A stretch of 9,688 bases of DNA from Pseudomonas sp. (GCA_030654635.1 JAURXE010000642.1:1-9688), one strand, 5' to 3'; shown: positions 1 through 8,079, counted from the first letter of the stretch. The notes: generated by a model not told the origin, from the letters alone. A program made the numbers and translations.

Positions 1-118
1 AGCCCATGTTCGGACCGAGCGACAGACGCAGCTCATCGGAGTCCAGGTTAATGGGCGACAGCGCCCAGGCGGCATTGCTTAACAACAGCCAGAACAGCAA
101 CAGACTAATGCGAGGCAT
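1..118 (-). CDS. N-terminus of a secreted or membrane-anchored protein, possibly 7TMR-DISM signalling protein (partial)
   Basis: Thirty-nine codons are visible before the window edge cuts the gene. The start is an ATG at 118, preceded by AGAGG at 130-126 with 7 bases of spacing. The product opens with a clear signal peptide: a short basic start (MPRI), a hydrophobic core at residues 5-13, and a likely signal peptidase I site after A17-W18-A19. The first mature residues include SDELRLSLGP. That string resembles the opening of the periplasmic 7TMR-DISMED2 domain of Pseudomonas membrane-bound histidine kinases and diguanylate cyclases, which often begins with 'LSLGP-x-x-x-Y'. The signal peptide is seen directly; the family assignment is inference from about ten residues and could be wrong. 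The gene runs in the same direction as mnmC, 202 bases downstream of it. That gap holds repeated half-sites that may belong to this gene's promoter region. Confidence 0.7.
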   Translation of the reverse strand, partial: MPRISLLLFWLLLSNAAWALSPINLDSDELRLSLGPNMG

Positions 119-158
119 TAAAGGACCTCTTTTTTGTAATATGTCCGCTGCGCACTGT

Positions 159-172
159 GCCGACATGTTGGC
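159..172. repeat. Near-perfect 14-bp palindrome (GCCGACATGTTGGC)
   Basis: The two halves match about a centre between 165 and 166, apart from one G/T pair (162/169). It lies 41-54 bases upstream of the start of the minus-strand gene at 118, where an operator would be expected. Its left half, GCCGACAT, recurs exactly in the larger inverted repeat at 214-250. A regulator-binding role is inference. Confidence 0.5.
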
Positions 173-213
173 GGTTGTTCAAGTGACGTTTTATGCGCTT
201 GGCTAAGGGATTT

Positions 214-250
214 CGCCGACATTAACCACGCAGTCGCGGTAATGTCGGCG
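214..250. repeat. 11-bp perfect inverted repeat with 15-base spacer
   Basis: CGCCGACATTA at 214-224 is mirrored exactly by TAATGTCGGCG at 240-250. The spacer can add an inner CGC/GCG stem (229-231 with 236-238) around an AGTC loop, so a long imperfect hairpin is possible in RNA. It lies 71 bases past the mnmC stop in the direction of mnmC transcription. No T-run follows on either strand, so it is a poor intrinsic terminator. It could be an operator for the downstream gene, a rho-type or RNA-processing hairpin, or a REP-like element. Confidence 0.55.
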
Positions 251-320
251 CGCTGGTGTGGCACTCGGGCAGTCGCTCTTAGAGCATAGCGTTTGTGCGC
301 TGGTGCGTTGGCGGGCTGGA

Positions 321-2297
321 TTATTTGCTGCGGATCAAATTGCGCAGGGCAAAGCGATTGGGATGACAGGCCTCGGCGACCTGGCGCGGTAACGGCAGCG
401 GTTCGTTATTTAGCCAGGCGGCCAGCAGTTCGCCGGACAAGGGCGCACTGATCAAGCCCCGCGAACCGTGGCCGCTGTTGACATACAAACCGTCCAGCCA
501 GGGGCAGGGCGTGGTTGGCACTTGGCGGGCGTCTTTGCTCAGCGCGGCATAGGCGCTGGCAAATGCCGCTTGATCGGCCAGTGGACCCACAATCGGCAGG
601 TAGTCCGGGCTGGTGCAGCGAAACGCTGCCCGGCCTTGCAAGGTGGCCGGGTCGAGTTCGGCGCTGTGTAGGCGCGCCGCCAGGTCGCTGGAAATCTCTT
701 CGAGCAATTGCAGGTTACTCGCATGTTCGGCGCTGTTGATCGCCAGCTCAGTGCTGCTGAAATCGAAGCTGGCGCCCAGGCAATGCTCGCCGTTACGCGC
801 CGGGGCGACGTAGCCTTCGGCGCAGACTACGGTGCGCAGCTCGCTGCTGGCAGCGGTCTGCGGCAGACGGGTGATTTGCCCGCGAATCCGCTTGAGCGGC
901 AACGCGGCGGCCTGGGCAAAGTGGCCAATATCAGCCGCGCCCGCCAGCACCACCACCGGCGCGAGGGCTAATAATTGGCCCTGGTTGGTGGCTTGCCAGC
1001 CGTCGGGGTGCGGCGTCAGTTCGAGCACATCGCTGTGGGTGAGCAGACGAATCAGCGGGTGTTTGGCCAGCAATTGGCACAGCGCCGGCGGATGTACCCA
1101 ACCACCTTCGGGATAAAACAGGCCGCCCGCTGGCAAGGCGACGCCTGCGTGGCTTTCGGCCTGCGCCTGGCTCAGGGGTTGCAACAAATCGGCGGGGAAA
1201 GCGGCTGCCAACTGAGCCTGGCGGGCCAGTTCCTTTTCGTTCAAGGCCAGTTGCAGCACGCCACAGGCGGCCCAGTCGTTGCTGTGCAGTTGCTCCAGCA
1301 AACGTCGGGTGTAACCAAAACCACTGACAATCAACCGCGACAAGGCGGTGCCGTGAGCCGACAGCTTGAGATAGAGCACCCCCTGGGGATTGCCCGAGGC
1401 TTCTTGCGCCAGCTCTGCGTGACGCTCCAGCAAGGTGACTTGCCAGCCGCGGGCGGCCAGACTGGCGGCGCTGGCACATCCGGCCAGCCCCGCACCTATC
1501 ACCAGTGCGTGGCGCACGGCAGGGTTAAACGACGGGCGGGCGAACCAGGGCTTTATCGCAGGCGCGGCAGGGCCAATAAACTGCCCCCTGAGTACTTCCC
1601 ATTTACGGCCGATACCGGGCACTCGTTTCATCTTGAAACCGGCGGCGTTCAAGGCCCGGCGCACATCCCCGGCGCTGCAAAAGGTGCTCAGGGTGGTGCC
1701 CGAATGGGACAGTCGCGCCAGTTCGGCAAACAGCTCGGGGCACCACATTTGCGGGTTGCGTTGGGGCGCAAAACCGTCGAGAAACCAGGCGTCGATGGGC
1801 GCGTCCAGCTCCGGTAATTGCTCCAAGGCATCGCCAATCAGCAGTGTCAGGCTGACCCGTCCTCCGGCCAGGGTGAAACGCTGAAAGCCCGGGTGCACGG
1901 CCAGGTATTGGGCCAGCAATTGTTCGCTATAGCTGGCCAGCTCCGGCCAGAGGGCCAGGGCGCGCTGCAGGTCGCTGCGGGTCAGTGGGTATTTCTCGAC
2001 GCTGACAAAGTGCAGGCGGCAATCATCGGCGGCGTTTTGCTCAAACAGTTGCCAGGCACAGAGAAAATTCAACCCCGTGCCAAAGCCGGTTTCGCCGATG
2101 ACCAGCTGACCGCCAGCCGGCAGTTCGGCAAAGCGTTGGGCCAACGCGTTTTGCTCTAGGAACACATGGCGGGTCTCGGCCAGGCCACCGTCGGTGGCAA
2201 AGTACACATCGGCAAATAGCTGCGAGCGTGGCTGGCCCTGGGCATCCCAGTCGAGTTGCGCATAGGGGGATGAAGCTGACGCGGGGTGATCGCTCAT
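321..2297 (-). CDS. mnmC: MnmC, bifunctional tRNA U34 methyltransferase / FAD-dependent oxidoreductase
   Basis: MnmC performs the last two steps of mnm5s2U34 synthesis on wobble uridines of tRNAs such as Lys, Glu and Gln. Its FAD domain removes the carboxymethyl group of cmnm5(s2)U and its SAM domain methylates the resulting nm5(s2)U. The 658 residues match the full two-domain protein. The N-terminal domain (about 1-240) has a SAM-binding loop GETGFGTGLN at 68-77 and the family motif DGFAPQRNPQMW at 174-185. The C-terminal DAO-type domain (from about 262) has a Rossmann loop VIGAGLAGC at 266-274 with the acidic end of strand 2 at E291, and a closing flavin motif SGHGSRG at 608-614. The ATG is preceded by TAAGG (2310-2306) with 8 bases of spacing. 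The gene diverges from the polyphosphate phosphotransferase gene and has its own candidate -10. No frameshift or missing motif is seen. Confidence 0.96.
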   Translation of the reverse strand: MSDHPASASSPYAQLDWDAQGQPRSQLFADVYFATDGGLAETRHVFLEQNALAQRFAELPAGGQLVIGETGFGTGLNFLCAWQLFEQNAADDCRLHFVSVEKYPLTRSDLQRALALWPELASYSEQLLAQYLAVHPGFQRFTLAGGRVSLTLLIGDALEQLPELDAPIDAWFLDGFAPQRNPQMWCPELFAELARLSHSGTTLSTFCSAGDVRRALNAAGFKMKRVPGIGRKWEVLRGQFIGPAAPAIKPWFARPSFNPAVRHALVIGAGLAGCASAASLAARGWQVTLLERHAELAQEASGNPQGVLYLKLSAHGTALSRLIVSGFGYTRRLLEQLHSNDWAACGVLQLALNEKELARQAQLAAAFPADLLQPLSQAQAESHAGVALPAGGLFYPEGGWVHPPALCQLLAKHPLIRLLTHSDVLELTPHPDGWQATNQGQLLALAPVVVLAGAADIGHFAQAAALPLKRIRGQITRLPQTAASSELRTVVCAEGYVAPARNGEHCLGASFDFSSTELAINSAEHASNLQLLEEISSDLAARLHSAELDPATLQGRAAFRCTSPDYLPIVGPLADQAAFASAYAALSKDARQVPTTPCPWLDGLYVNSGHGSRGLISAPLSGELLAAWLNNEPLPLPRQVAEACHPNRFALRNLIRSK

Positions 2298-2324
2298 GGG
2301 CTTAACCTTAAAAACCAGGCGGGC

Positions 2325-2330
2325 ATTCTA
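2325..2330 (-). promoter_or_regulatory. Candidate -10 element of mnmC
   Basis: Read on the minus strand the bases are TAGAAT, five of six matches to TATAAT, within GATCGGCTAGAAT. The element is 27 bases upstream of the mnmC ATG, which would leave a 5' UTR of about 20 bases including the TAAGG site. No good -35 is present at 16-18 bases, so the promoter would be weak or activator-dependent. Confidence 0.4.
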
Positions 2331-2407
2331 GCCGATCTGCGCCCGCCGATTTGATCTGCGGCAGTGCTTGCGCGGTCGGCCAGACAACTGCGGCCATGAT
2401 CGGCTAG
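2328..2407. repeat. Mirrored 10-mer (CTAGCCGATC / GATCGGCTAG) in divergent promoter region
   Basis: CTAGCCGATC at 2328-2337 is repeated exactly in inverted orientation at 2398-2407, 60 bases apart. Each copy therefore presents GATCGGCTAG toward its own gene: GATCGGCTAGAAT toward mnmC and GATCGGCTAGGCT toward the phosphotransferase gene. Each ends at a candidate -10 position (TAGAAT, TAGGCT). A separate direct repeat, GATCTGCG, occurs at 2334-2341 and 2353-2360. The repeats are seen directly; their use as paired promoter or operator elements is inference. Confidence 0.5.
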
Positions 2408-2410
2408 GCT
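2381..2410 (+). promoter_or_regulatory. Weak candidate promoter of the polyphosphate:AMP phosphotransferase gene
   Basis: CAGACA at 2381-2386 shares four bases with the -35 consensus. It is followed after 18 bases by TAGGCT at 2405-2410, which matches only three bases of the -10 consensus but is the mirror counterpart of the mnmC -10. Transcription would start near 2417, just ahead of the GGAG site at 2427-2430. Confidence 0.25.
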
Positions 2411-2436
2411 GGGCTTATTCAGCTCTGGAGATGCTT

Positions 2437-3924
2437 ATGTTTGAGTCCGCCGAAATTGGTCACGCCATTGATAAAGACGCCTACGACGCCGCAGTGCCGG
2501 CCCTGCGCGAGGCGCTGTTGGAGGCGCAGTTTGAGCTCAAACAGCAGTCGCGCTTTCCGGTGATTGTGTTGATCAACGGTGTTGAAGGCGCCGGCAAAGG
2601 CGAAACCGTCAAACTGTTGAATGAGTGGATGGACCCGCGGCTGATTCAAGTCAACACCTTTGACCAGCAGACTGATGAGGAGTTGGCCCGGCCACCGGCC
2701 TGGCGCTATTGGCGACAATTGCCACCGAAAGGGCAGATAGGCGTTTTTTTTGGTAACTGGTACAGCCAGATGCTGCAAGGGCGGGTGCATGGCCGGATCA
2801 AGACCGCAGTGCTCGATCAGGCTATCGACGAGGCCCAGCGCCTAGAACAAATGCTCTGTGATGAAGGCGCGTTGATCTTTAAGTTCTGGTTTCATCTGTC
2901 GAAAAAACAAATGAAAGCCCGCCTCAATACCCTCAAAGACGATCCGCTGCACAGCTGGCGGATCAGTCCGCTGGACTGGCTGCAGTCGAAAACCTACGAC
3001 AAGTTTGTCCGCTTTGGTGAGCGCATCTTGCGCCGTAGCAGTCGCGACTATGCGCCTTGGTACGTGGTCGAGGGGGCTGATCAGTACTACCGCAGCCTCA
3101 CCATGGGGCGGATTTTGTTGGAGGGTTTGCAAGCCGCGCTGCAAAGCCAGGAGCCGACGCAGCGTCATCCGCATGCCGCGCCTTTGATCGCCAGCTTGGA
3201 TAACTTTGGTTTGCTGGCCAGCTTGGACATGAGTCAGCGCCTGGAGAAAAACGACTACGAAGAGCAACTGGCGGCCGAGCAAGCGCGGCTGTCGGGGTTG
3301 ATGCGCGATAAACGCTTTCGCAAACATGCGCTGGTGGCGGTGTTTGAAGGCAATGATGCGGCCGGCAAAGGTGGCGCCATTCGCCGCGTGGCCGCAGCGT
3401 TAGACCCGCGTCAGTACCGCATCGTGCCGATTGCCGCACCCACCCAAGAGGAGCTTGCGCAACCCTATCTGTGGCGTTTTTGGCGACATATCCCGGGGCG
3501 TGGCAAGTTCACTGTGTTCGACCGCTCTTGGTATGGCCGGGTGCTGGTGGAGCGGGTCGAAGGTTTTTGCAGTCCGGCCGACTGGCTACGCGCTTATGGC
3601 GAGATCAATGACTTCGAAGAACAGCTGACCCGCGCCGGCGTGGTGCTGGTGAAATTTTGGTTGTCGATCGACCAAGCCACTCAGTTGCAACGCTTCGAGG
3701 AGCGTGAGCAAATTCCTTTCAAGCGTTTCAAGATCACTGAAGACGACTGGCGCAATCGCGATAAATGGCCGCAATACAGCGATGCTGTGGGTGACATGGT
3801 CGACCGCACCAGCAGCGAAATTGCCACCTGGACGCTGGTGGAGGCCAATGACAAACGCTTTGCCCGGGTCAAGGTGCTGCGCACCATTAATGATGCGCTG
3901 GCAGCGGCCTATGCTCGTGATTGA
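2437..3924 (+). CDS. pap: Polyphosphate:AMP phosphotransferase (two-domain PPK2)
   Basis: This enzyme transfers a phosphate from inorganic polyphosphate to AMP, giving ADP in the cytoplasm; with adenylate kinase it supports ATP regeneration. The chosen start is the ATG at 2437 (protein begins MFESAEIGH), giving 495 residues; GGAG at 2427-2430 is 6 bases upstream. An in-frame TTG at 2368 would add 23 residues but has no ribosome site. Two tandem PPK2 domains are visible. Domain 1 has a Walker A loop GVEGAGKG at 48-55, but FFGNWY (104-109) stands where the family normally has FDRSWYGR. Domain 2 has the full set: GNDAAGKGG at 305-313 and FDRSWYGR at 361-368, then KFWLSID at 406-412. This asymmetry is known for class II (fused) PPK2 enzymes, where the C-terminal half is catalytic. 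The gene diverges from mnmC and is followed 104 bases later by a thiolase gene in the same direction; no terminator is obvious between them. Confidence 0.94.
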   Translation: MFESAEIGHAIDKDAYDAAVPALREALLEAQFELKQQSRFPVIVLINGVEGAGKGETVKLLNEWMDPRLIQVNTFDQQTDEELARPPAWRYWRQLPPKGQIGVFFGNWYSQMLQGRVHGRIKTAVLDQAIDEAQRLEQMLCDEGALIFKFWFHLSKKQMKARLNTLKDDPLHSWRISPLDWLQSKTYDKFVRFGERILRRSSRDYAPWYVVEGADQYYRSLTMGRILLEGLQAALQSQEPTQRHPHAAPLIASLDNFGLLASLDMSQRLEKNDYEEQLAAEQARLSGLMRDKRFRKHALVAVFEGNDAAGKGGAIRRVAAALDPRQYRIVPIAAPTQEELAQPYLWRFWRHIPGRGKFTVFDRSWYGRVLVERVEGFCSPADWLRAYGEINDFEEQLTRAGVVLVKFWLSIDQATQLQRFEEREQIPFKRFKITEDDWRNRDKWPQYSDAVGDMVDRTSSEIATWTLVEANDKRFARVKVLRTINDALAAAYARD

Positions 3925-4028
3925 GTCTGGCCTGGATGGCGCTGCATACGGGCGATGAATAATTCTCGTCGCCGGCGCCGCTGTGCTTTTATTCTGCAGT
4001 CATCGACCATCCGAACCGGAGAAACGTC

Positions 4029-5213
4029 ATGCGTGAAGTAGTAATAGTCGACAGTGTGCGCACAGGCTTGGCCAAGTCCTTTCGTGGCAAGTTCAATCAA
4101 ACCCGCCCGGATGACATGGCGGCCCATTGCGTGAATGCTTTGCTGACGCGCACCGGTCTGGACCCAGCGCTGGTTGACGATTGCATCGTCGGCGCTGGCT
4201 CCAACGAAGGCGCCCAGGGCATGAACATCGGCCGTAATGTCGCGGTGTTGTCCAAATTGGGCAAAGACGTCGCCGGCATGACCCTGAACCGCTATTGCTC
4301 CTCAGGGCTGCAGGCGATTGCGATTGCCGCCAACCAGATCGCTTCGGGTTGCAGCGAGGTCATCGTGGCCGGTGGGGTCGAGTCGATCACCATGACCATG
4401 AAGAACATGAACACCAATCAGCTGTTTAACCCGCTGATCCAGCAGAACCTGCCGGGCATTTACTTCCCCATGGGCCAGACCGCCGAAATCGTCGCGCGGC
4501 GTTATGGCGTGACCCGCGAGCAGCAGGATCTGTACGCCCTGCAAAGCCAGCAGCGCACCGCACGGGCCCAGGCCGAAGGGCTGTTCGACGACGAAATAGT
4601 ACCGATGGCGGTCAAGTATCAGGTTGAAGACAAGGCTACCGGCGAGAAGAGCCTGGTCGAGGGCATCGTCGATCGCGATGACTGCAACCGTGCCGACACC
4701 ACGCTGGCCAGCCTGGCGTCGCTCAAGCCGGTATTCGCCGACGACGGCTCGGTAACCGCCGGTAATGCCTCGCAGCTGTCCGATGGCGCCTCCATGACTC
4801 TGGTGATGAGCCTGGACAAGGCGCTTGAGTTGGGCCTCAAGCCGCTGGCGTTCTTTCGTGGTTTTGTCGCGGCCGGTTGTGAACCTGATGAAATGGGCAT
4901 TGGCCCGGTGTATTCGGTGCCCAAGCTGCTCAAAGCCCGTGGCCTGCAGATTGCCGACATTGACTTATGGGAGCTCAATGAAGCCTTCGCATCCCAGTGC
5001 CTGTATGCCCGTGATTTTCTCGGCATTGATAACGAGAAATACAACGTCAATGGCGGCGCTATCTCTATCGGTCACCCCTTTGGCATGACCGGTTCACGTC
5101 AGGTCGGGCATCTGGTGCGCGAGCTTCAACGACGTAACCTGCGTTACGGCATAGTGACCATGTGCGTGGGTGGCGGCATGGGTGCCACCGGATTATTTGA
5201 AGCGGTGCGCTGA
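4029..5213 (+). CDS. Thiolase, acetyl-CoA C-acyltransferase family
   Basis: This is a 394-residue type II thiolase, the usual length for the family. Thiolases either split 3-ketoacyl-CoA with CoA (beta-oxidation) or condense two acetyl-CoA. All catalytic landmarks are present: the nucleophilic cysteine C90 in NRYCSSG, the NEAF motif at 317-320, the general-base histidine H349 in GHPFGMTGSR, and C379 in CVGGGMGA near the C-terminus. The ATG at 4029 is preceded by GGAG at 4018-4021 with 7 bases of spacing. No fadB, hydroxyacyl-CoA dehydrogenase or transferase gene is adjacent, so neighbours give no clue to chain length. Degradative versus biosynthetic use cannot be decided from the sequence. 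A possible -10, TATTCT at 3990-3995, would let it be transcribed separately from the phosphotransferase gene. The gene ends 11 bases before a strong bidirectional terminator. Confidence 0.93.
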   Translation: MREVVIVDSVRTGLAKSFRGKFNQTRPDDMAAHCVNALLTRTGLDPALVDDCIVGAGSNEGAQGMNIGRNVAVLSKLGKDVAGMTLNRYCSSGLQAIAIAANQIASGCSEVIVAGGVESITMTMKNMNTNQLFNPLIQQNLPGIYFPMGQTAEIVARRYGVTREQQDLYALQSQQRTARAQAEGLFDDEIVPMAVKYQVEDKATGEKSLVEGIVDRDDCNRADTTLASLASLKPVFADDGSVTAGNASQLSDGASMTLVMSLDKALELGLKPLAFFRGFVAAGCEPDEMGIGPVYSVPKLLKARGLQIADIDLWELNEAFASQCLYARDFLGIDNEKYNVNGGAISIGHPFGMTGSRQVGHLVRELQRRNLRYGIVTMCVGGGMGATGLFEAVR

Positions 5214-5224
5214 GCAAAAAATAG

Positions 5225-5263
5225 CCAATAAAAAACCGCGCCTAGTGCGCGGTTTTTTATTGG
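5225..5263. terminator. Bidirectional intrinsic terminator, perfect 17-bp stem
   Basis: The arm at 5225-5241 (A-rich, ending CCGCGC) pairs without mismatch with 5247-5263 around a five-base loop CTAGT. The stem has a GC core (CCGCGC/GCGCGG) flanked by A6 on one side and T6 on the other, so both strands carry a GC hairpin followed by a U-tract. It sits between the convergent thiolase gene (stop at 5213) and the small minus-strand gene (stop at 5278), and should end transcription from both. Confidence 0.93.
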
Positions 5264-5277
5264 ACCTTGAATAAGGT

Positions 5278-5487
5278 TTAGAAGGCTCGACTTTCGATAA
5301 TGTCTTTGGCTTGGATCATGCGGCGGATATAGCAATAAATTTCGCGTTCAGCATCAACACGGGTGAAATAGGGTCCTTCTAGGCTGCCCTCGCGGGTGGA
5401 AAAGAAGTACTGCCCGTTGACTGAGCTGACCCGTTCGCAACGGTAGTGCGTGCCGGGGCTGGGATCGATTCTACGTTGACCAAACAT
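5278..5487 (-). CDS. Small conserved protein, probably DUF6316 family, function unknown
   Basis: The product is 69 residues, beginning MFGQRRID. The ATG at 5487 is preceded by GGAG (5499-5496) with 8 bases of spacing. A GTG at 5496 would overlap that ribosome site and is rejected. The central part reads THYRCERV at about 14-21, then NGQYFFSTREG and GPYFTRVDAEREI, and ends in a helix rich in charged residues (YIRRMIQAKDI). From memory this pattern (QRR, THYR, NG-x-YF-x-TREG, GP) fits the small DUF6316 proteins of Pseudomonas and relatives. No signal peptide, membrane segment or metal-binding cluster is visible, so a soluble cytoplasmic protein is likely. The aromatic strand-rich centre and the C-terminal helix suggest a compact beta-then-alpha fold. 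It ends at the shared terminator facing the thiolase gene. The family name is moderately sure; that it is a real gene is well supported by its start and terminator. Confidence 0.8.
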   Translation of the reverse strand: MFGQRRIDPSPGTHYRCERVSSVNGQYFFSTREGSLEGPYFTRVDAEREIYCYIRRMIQAKDIIESRAF

Positions 5488-5607
5488 ATCTATCACTCCA
5501 CTACGAGCTGTTCAGTTTCCAGTCTAACCAGCAAAAAATCAGTGATGATGATTGGCGACAAATGGTCATAAAAGCAGCAAAAGCAGGCTTTTTTGTTTGT
5601 TTTTCAT
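5488..5607 (-). other. AT-rich gap between fumC and the DUF6316-type gene
   Basis: This 120-base spacer is much richer in A and T than its surroundings. It holds a tandem 9-base repeat, AAAAGCAGC then AAAAGCAGG, at 5570-5587. It also has a weak hairpin (AAAAG 5579-5583 with CTTTT 5588-5592), too poor on the minus strand to count as a firm fumC terminator. On the minus strand TAGACT at 5526-5521 could be a -10 for the small gene, but no good -35 accompanies it. Read-through from fumC into the small gene remains possible. Confidence 0.35.
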
Positions 5608-7038
<1,431 letters not shown>

Positions 7039-7183
7039 GGGGCTAACTCCTGAATGGCTGTCATTAGAGTTTAGGCCTTGGCAGCTAATCCTTTCGGTCT
7101 TGGCTGTGAAAGTTGCCGGGAGGATTTGCCACCTAATGTGTGCATCCCGCCAACCTTTAAGCTGCTTGAGCCTGGAATGCGCT

Positions 7184-7212
7184 TTGGCGCAGAATGGCCG
7201 CCGCCGGATAAT
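7184..7212 (+). promoter_or_regulatory. Candidate sigma-70 promoter of the DUF2059-bolA pair
   Basis: TTGGCG (7184-7189) is followed after 17 bases by GATAAT (7207-7212), which match the consensus at four and five positions. Transcription would start near 7219, immediately ahead of the AAGGA ribosome site at 7224-7228. A second option further upstream is TTGAGC at 7166-7171 with CAGAAT at 7190-7195 (18-base spacer). The two may be tandem promoters or only one may be real. Confidence 0.45.
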
Positions 7213-7234
7213 CTTTATCAAACAAGGACTCAAA

Positions 7235-7756
7235 ATGACTCGTTTTCGCGCTATCTGTACCGCTGTGCTGTTTGTCTGTGCCAGCGGCCAAGTACTGGCT
7301 GATGCTAAAAGCCAAGCGGCTGATGCCGAGAAGTTCCTGCTGTTAGCCCATGCGGACAAGCTCGCCACTCCGGTCTTTGCGCAAGTGCAGCAGATGTTCG
7401 CCCAGCGCTTTGCCCAAGCCGGCGGCGCCGATTCGAAAAAAGCCATGCTGGAAAGCTACCAAGCCAAAGCCAATGCCGTGCTGGAAAAAGCCGTCGGCTG
7501 GAAACAAATCAAACCGGAAATGATCACGCTCTACACCAGCAACTTCACTGAAAGCGAACTGAAAGAACTGATCGAGTTCTACCAGTCGCCACTGGGCAAG
7601 AAGCTGATGGAAAAAATGCCAACCCTCAGTGGCCAGTCGGCGCAGCTAACCCAAAAGCGTCTTGAAAGCGCAGTGCCGGAAGTGAACAAGTTGCTGGCCG
7701 AGATGATGAGCAAGCTGGAACCCGCAGCAGCTAAGCCTGCGGCGAAAAAACCTTAA
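7235..7756 (+). CDS. Secreted DUF2059 protein of unknown function
   Basis: This is a 173-residue protein with a signal peptide: basic start MTRFR, hydrophobic core at 7-15, and a likely signal peptidase cut after V20-L21-A22, so the mature protein is probably periplasmic. The mature part is mostly helical. It carries the DUF2059 hallmark at about 100-124: [20 protein letters not shown], followed by MEKMP. The C-terminus is a short tail of alanine, lysine and proline (163-173). The ATG at 7235 has AAGGA at 7224-7228 with 6 bases of spacing; longer in-frame starts back to 7028 would overlap fumC's 5' end and lack a signal peptide. bolA begins 12 bases after the stop, and its ribosome site AAGGGA overlaps this gene's TAA, suggesting translational coupling. 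The molecular function of DUF2059 is unknown to me. Confidence 0.9.
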   Translation: MTRFRAICTAVLFVCASGQVLADAKSQAADAEKFLLLAHADKLATPVFAQVQQMFAQRFAQAGGADSKKAMLESYQAKANAVLEKAVGWKQIKPEMITLYTSNFTESELKELIEFYQSPLGKKLMEKMPTLSGQSAQLTQKRLESAVPEVNKLLAEMMSKLEPAAAKPAAKKP

Positions 7757-7768
7757 GGGATACTGGCC

Positions 7769-8071
7769 ATGAGCATGCGTGAGCAGTTGCAAACAACCCT
7801 GCAGGCGTTGCAGCCCGAGCACCTTGAGGTGCTGGATGAGAGCCATATGCACAGCCGTGGCCTGGAGACGCACTACAAGGTGGTGTTGGTGACGCCGCTG
7901 TTTGTCGGGTTGGGCGCAGTCAAGCGTCATCAGCAGGTGTATGCCTGCTTGGGCGAGCTGATGGGCCAGGTGCATGCCCTGGCGCTGCATACCTACACGC
8001 CTGAAGAGTGGGCGCCGTTGGGCGCGGCACCGGCTTCGCCGACCTGTAGTGGGGCGAGCAAGCGGGCTTAA
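7769..8071 (+). CDS. bolA: BolA family protein
   Basis: BolA proteins bind monothiol glutaredoxins through a shared [2Fe-2S] cluster; in E. coli BolA also acts as a transcription factor in stationary phase and in shape and biofilm control. The 100-residue product has the diagnostic pattern: SHMHS at 25-29, ETHYKVVLV at 33-41, VKRHQQVY at 51-58, and VHALALHTYTPEEW at 68-81. The conserved H73 is a usual cluster ligand or partner-contact residue. The last 19 residues (82-100) form a low-complexity tail rich in alanine, proline and serine with one cysteine, beyond the folded domain. The 'HTYTPEEW' ending marks it as true BolA rather than the shorter IbaG/YrbA type. The start at 7769 has AAGGGA at 7755-7760 with 8 bases of spacing. 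It is probably co-transcribed with the DUF2059 gene and separated from trhO by a hairpin. Confidence 0.95.
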   Translation: MSMREQLQTTLQALQPEHLEVLDESHMHSRGLETHYKVVLVTPLFVGLGAVKRHQQVYACLGELMGQVHALALHTYTPEEWAPLGAAPASPTCSGASKRA

Positions 8072-8079
8072 CCGCGCAG

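Noticed and set aside
275..285. Small palindrome GCTCTTAGAGC downstream of mnmC as a terminator
   Set aside because: Five-base arms with a one-base centre cannot form a stable hairpin, and no T-run follows.
931..1817. Long frames inside mnmC on both strands (931-1479 minus, 975-1817 plus)
   Set aside because: They lie fully inside a well-supported mnmC gene and their products have low-complexity composition with no motif.
2368..2436. TTG start adding 23 residues to the phosphotransferase
   Set aside because: There is no ribosome site, and the extension covers the promoter region; the ATG at 2437 has GGAG at the right distance.
5488..5496. GTG start at 5496 for the DUF6316-type gene
   Set aside because: The GTG overlaps the GGAG ribosome site that serves the ATG at 5487.
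7039..7446. 136-codon upstream extension of the fumC frame
   Set aside because: It overlaps the divergent DUF2059 gene and is unlike any FumC N-terminus; the ATG at 7038 has a strong AGGAG site and the conserved start [10 protein letters not shown].
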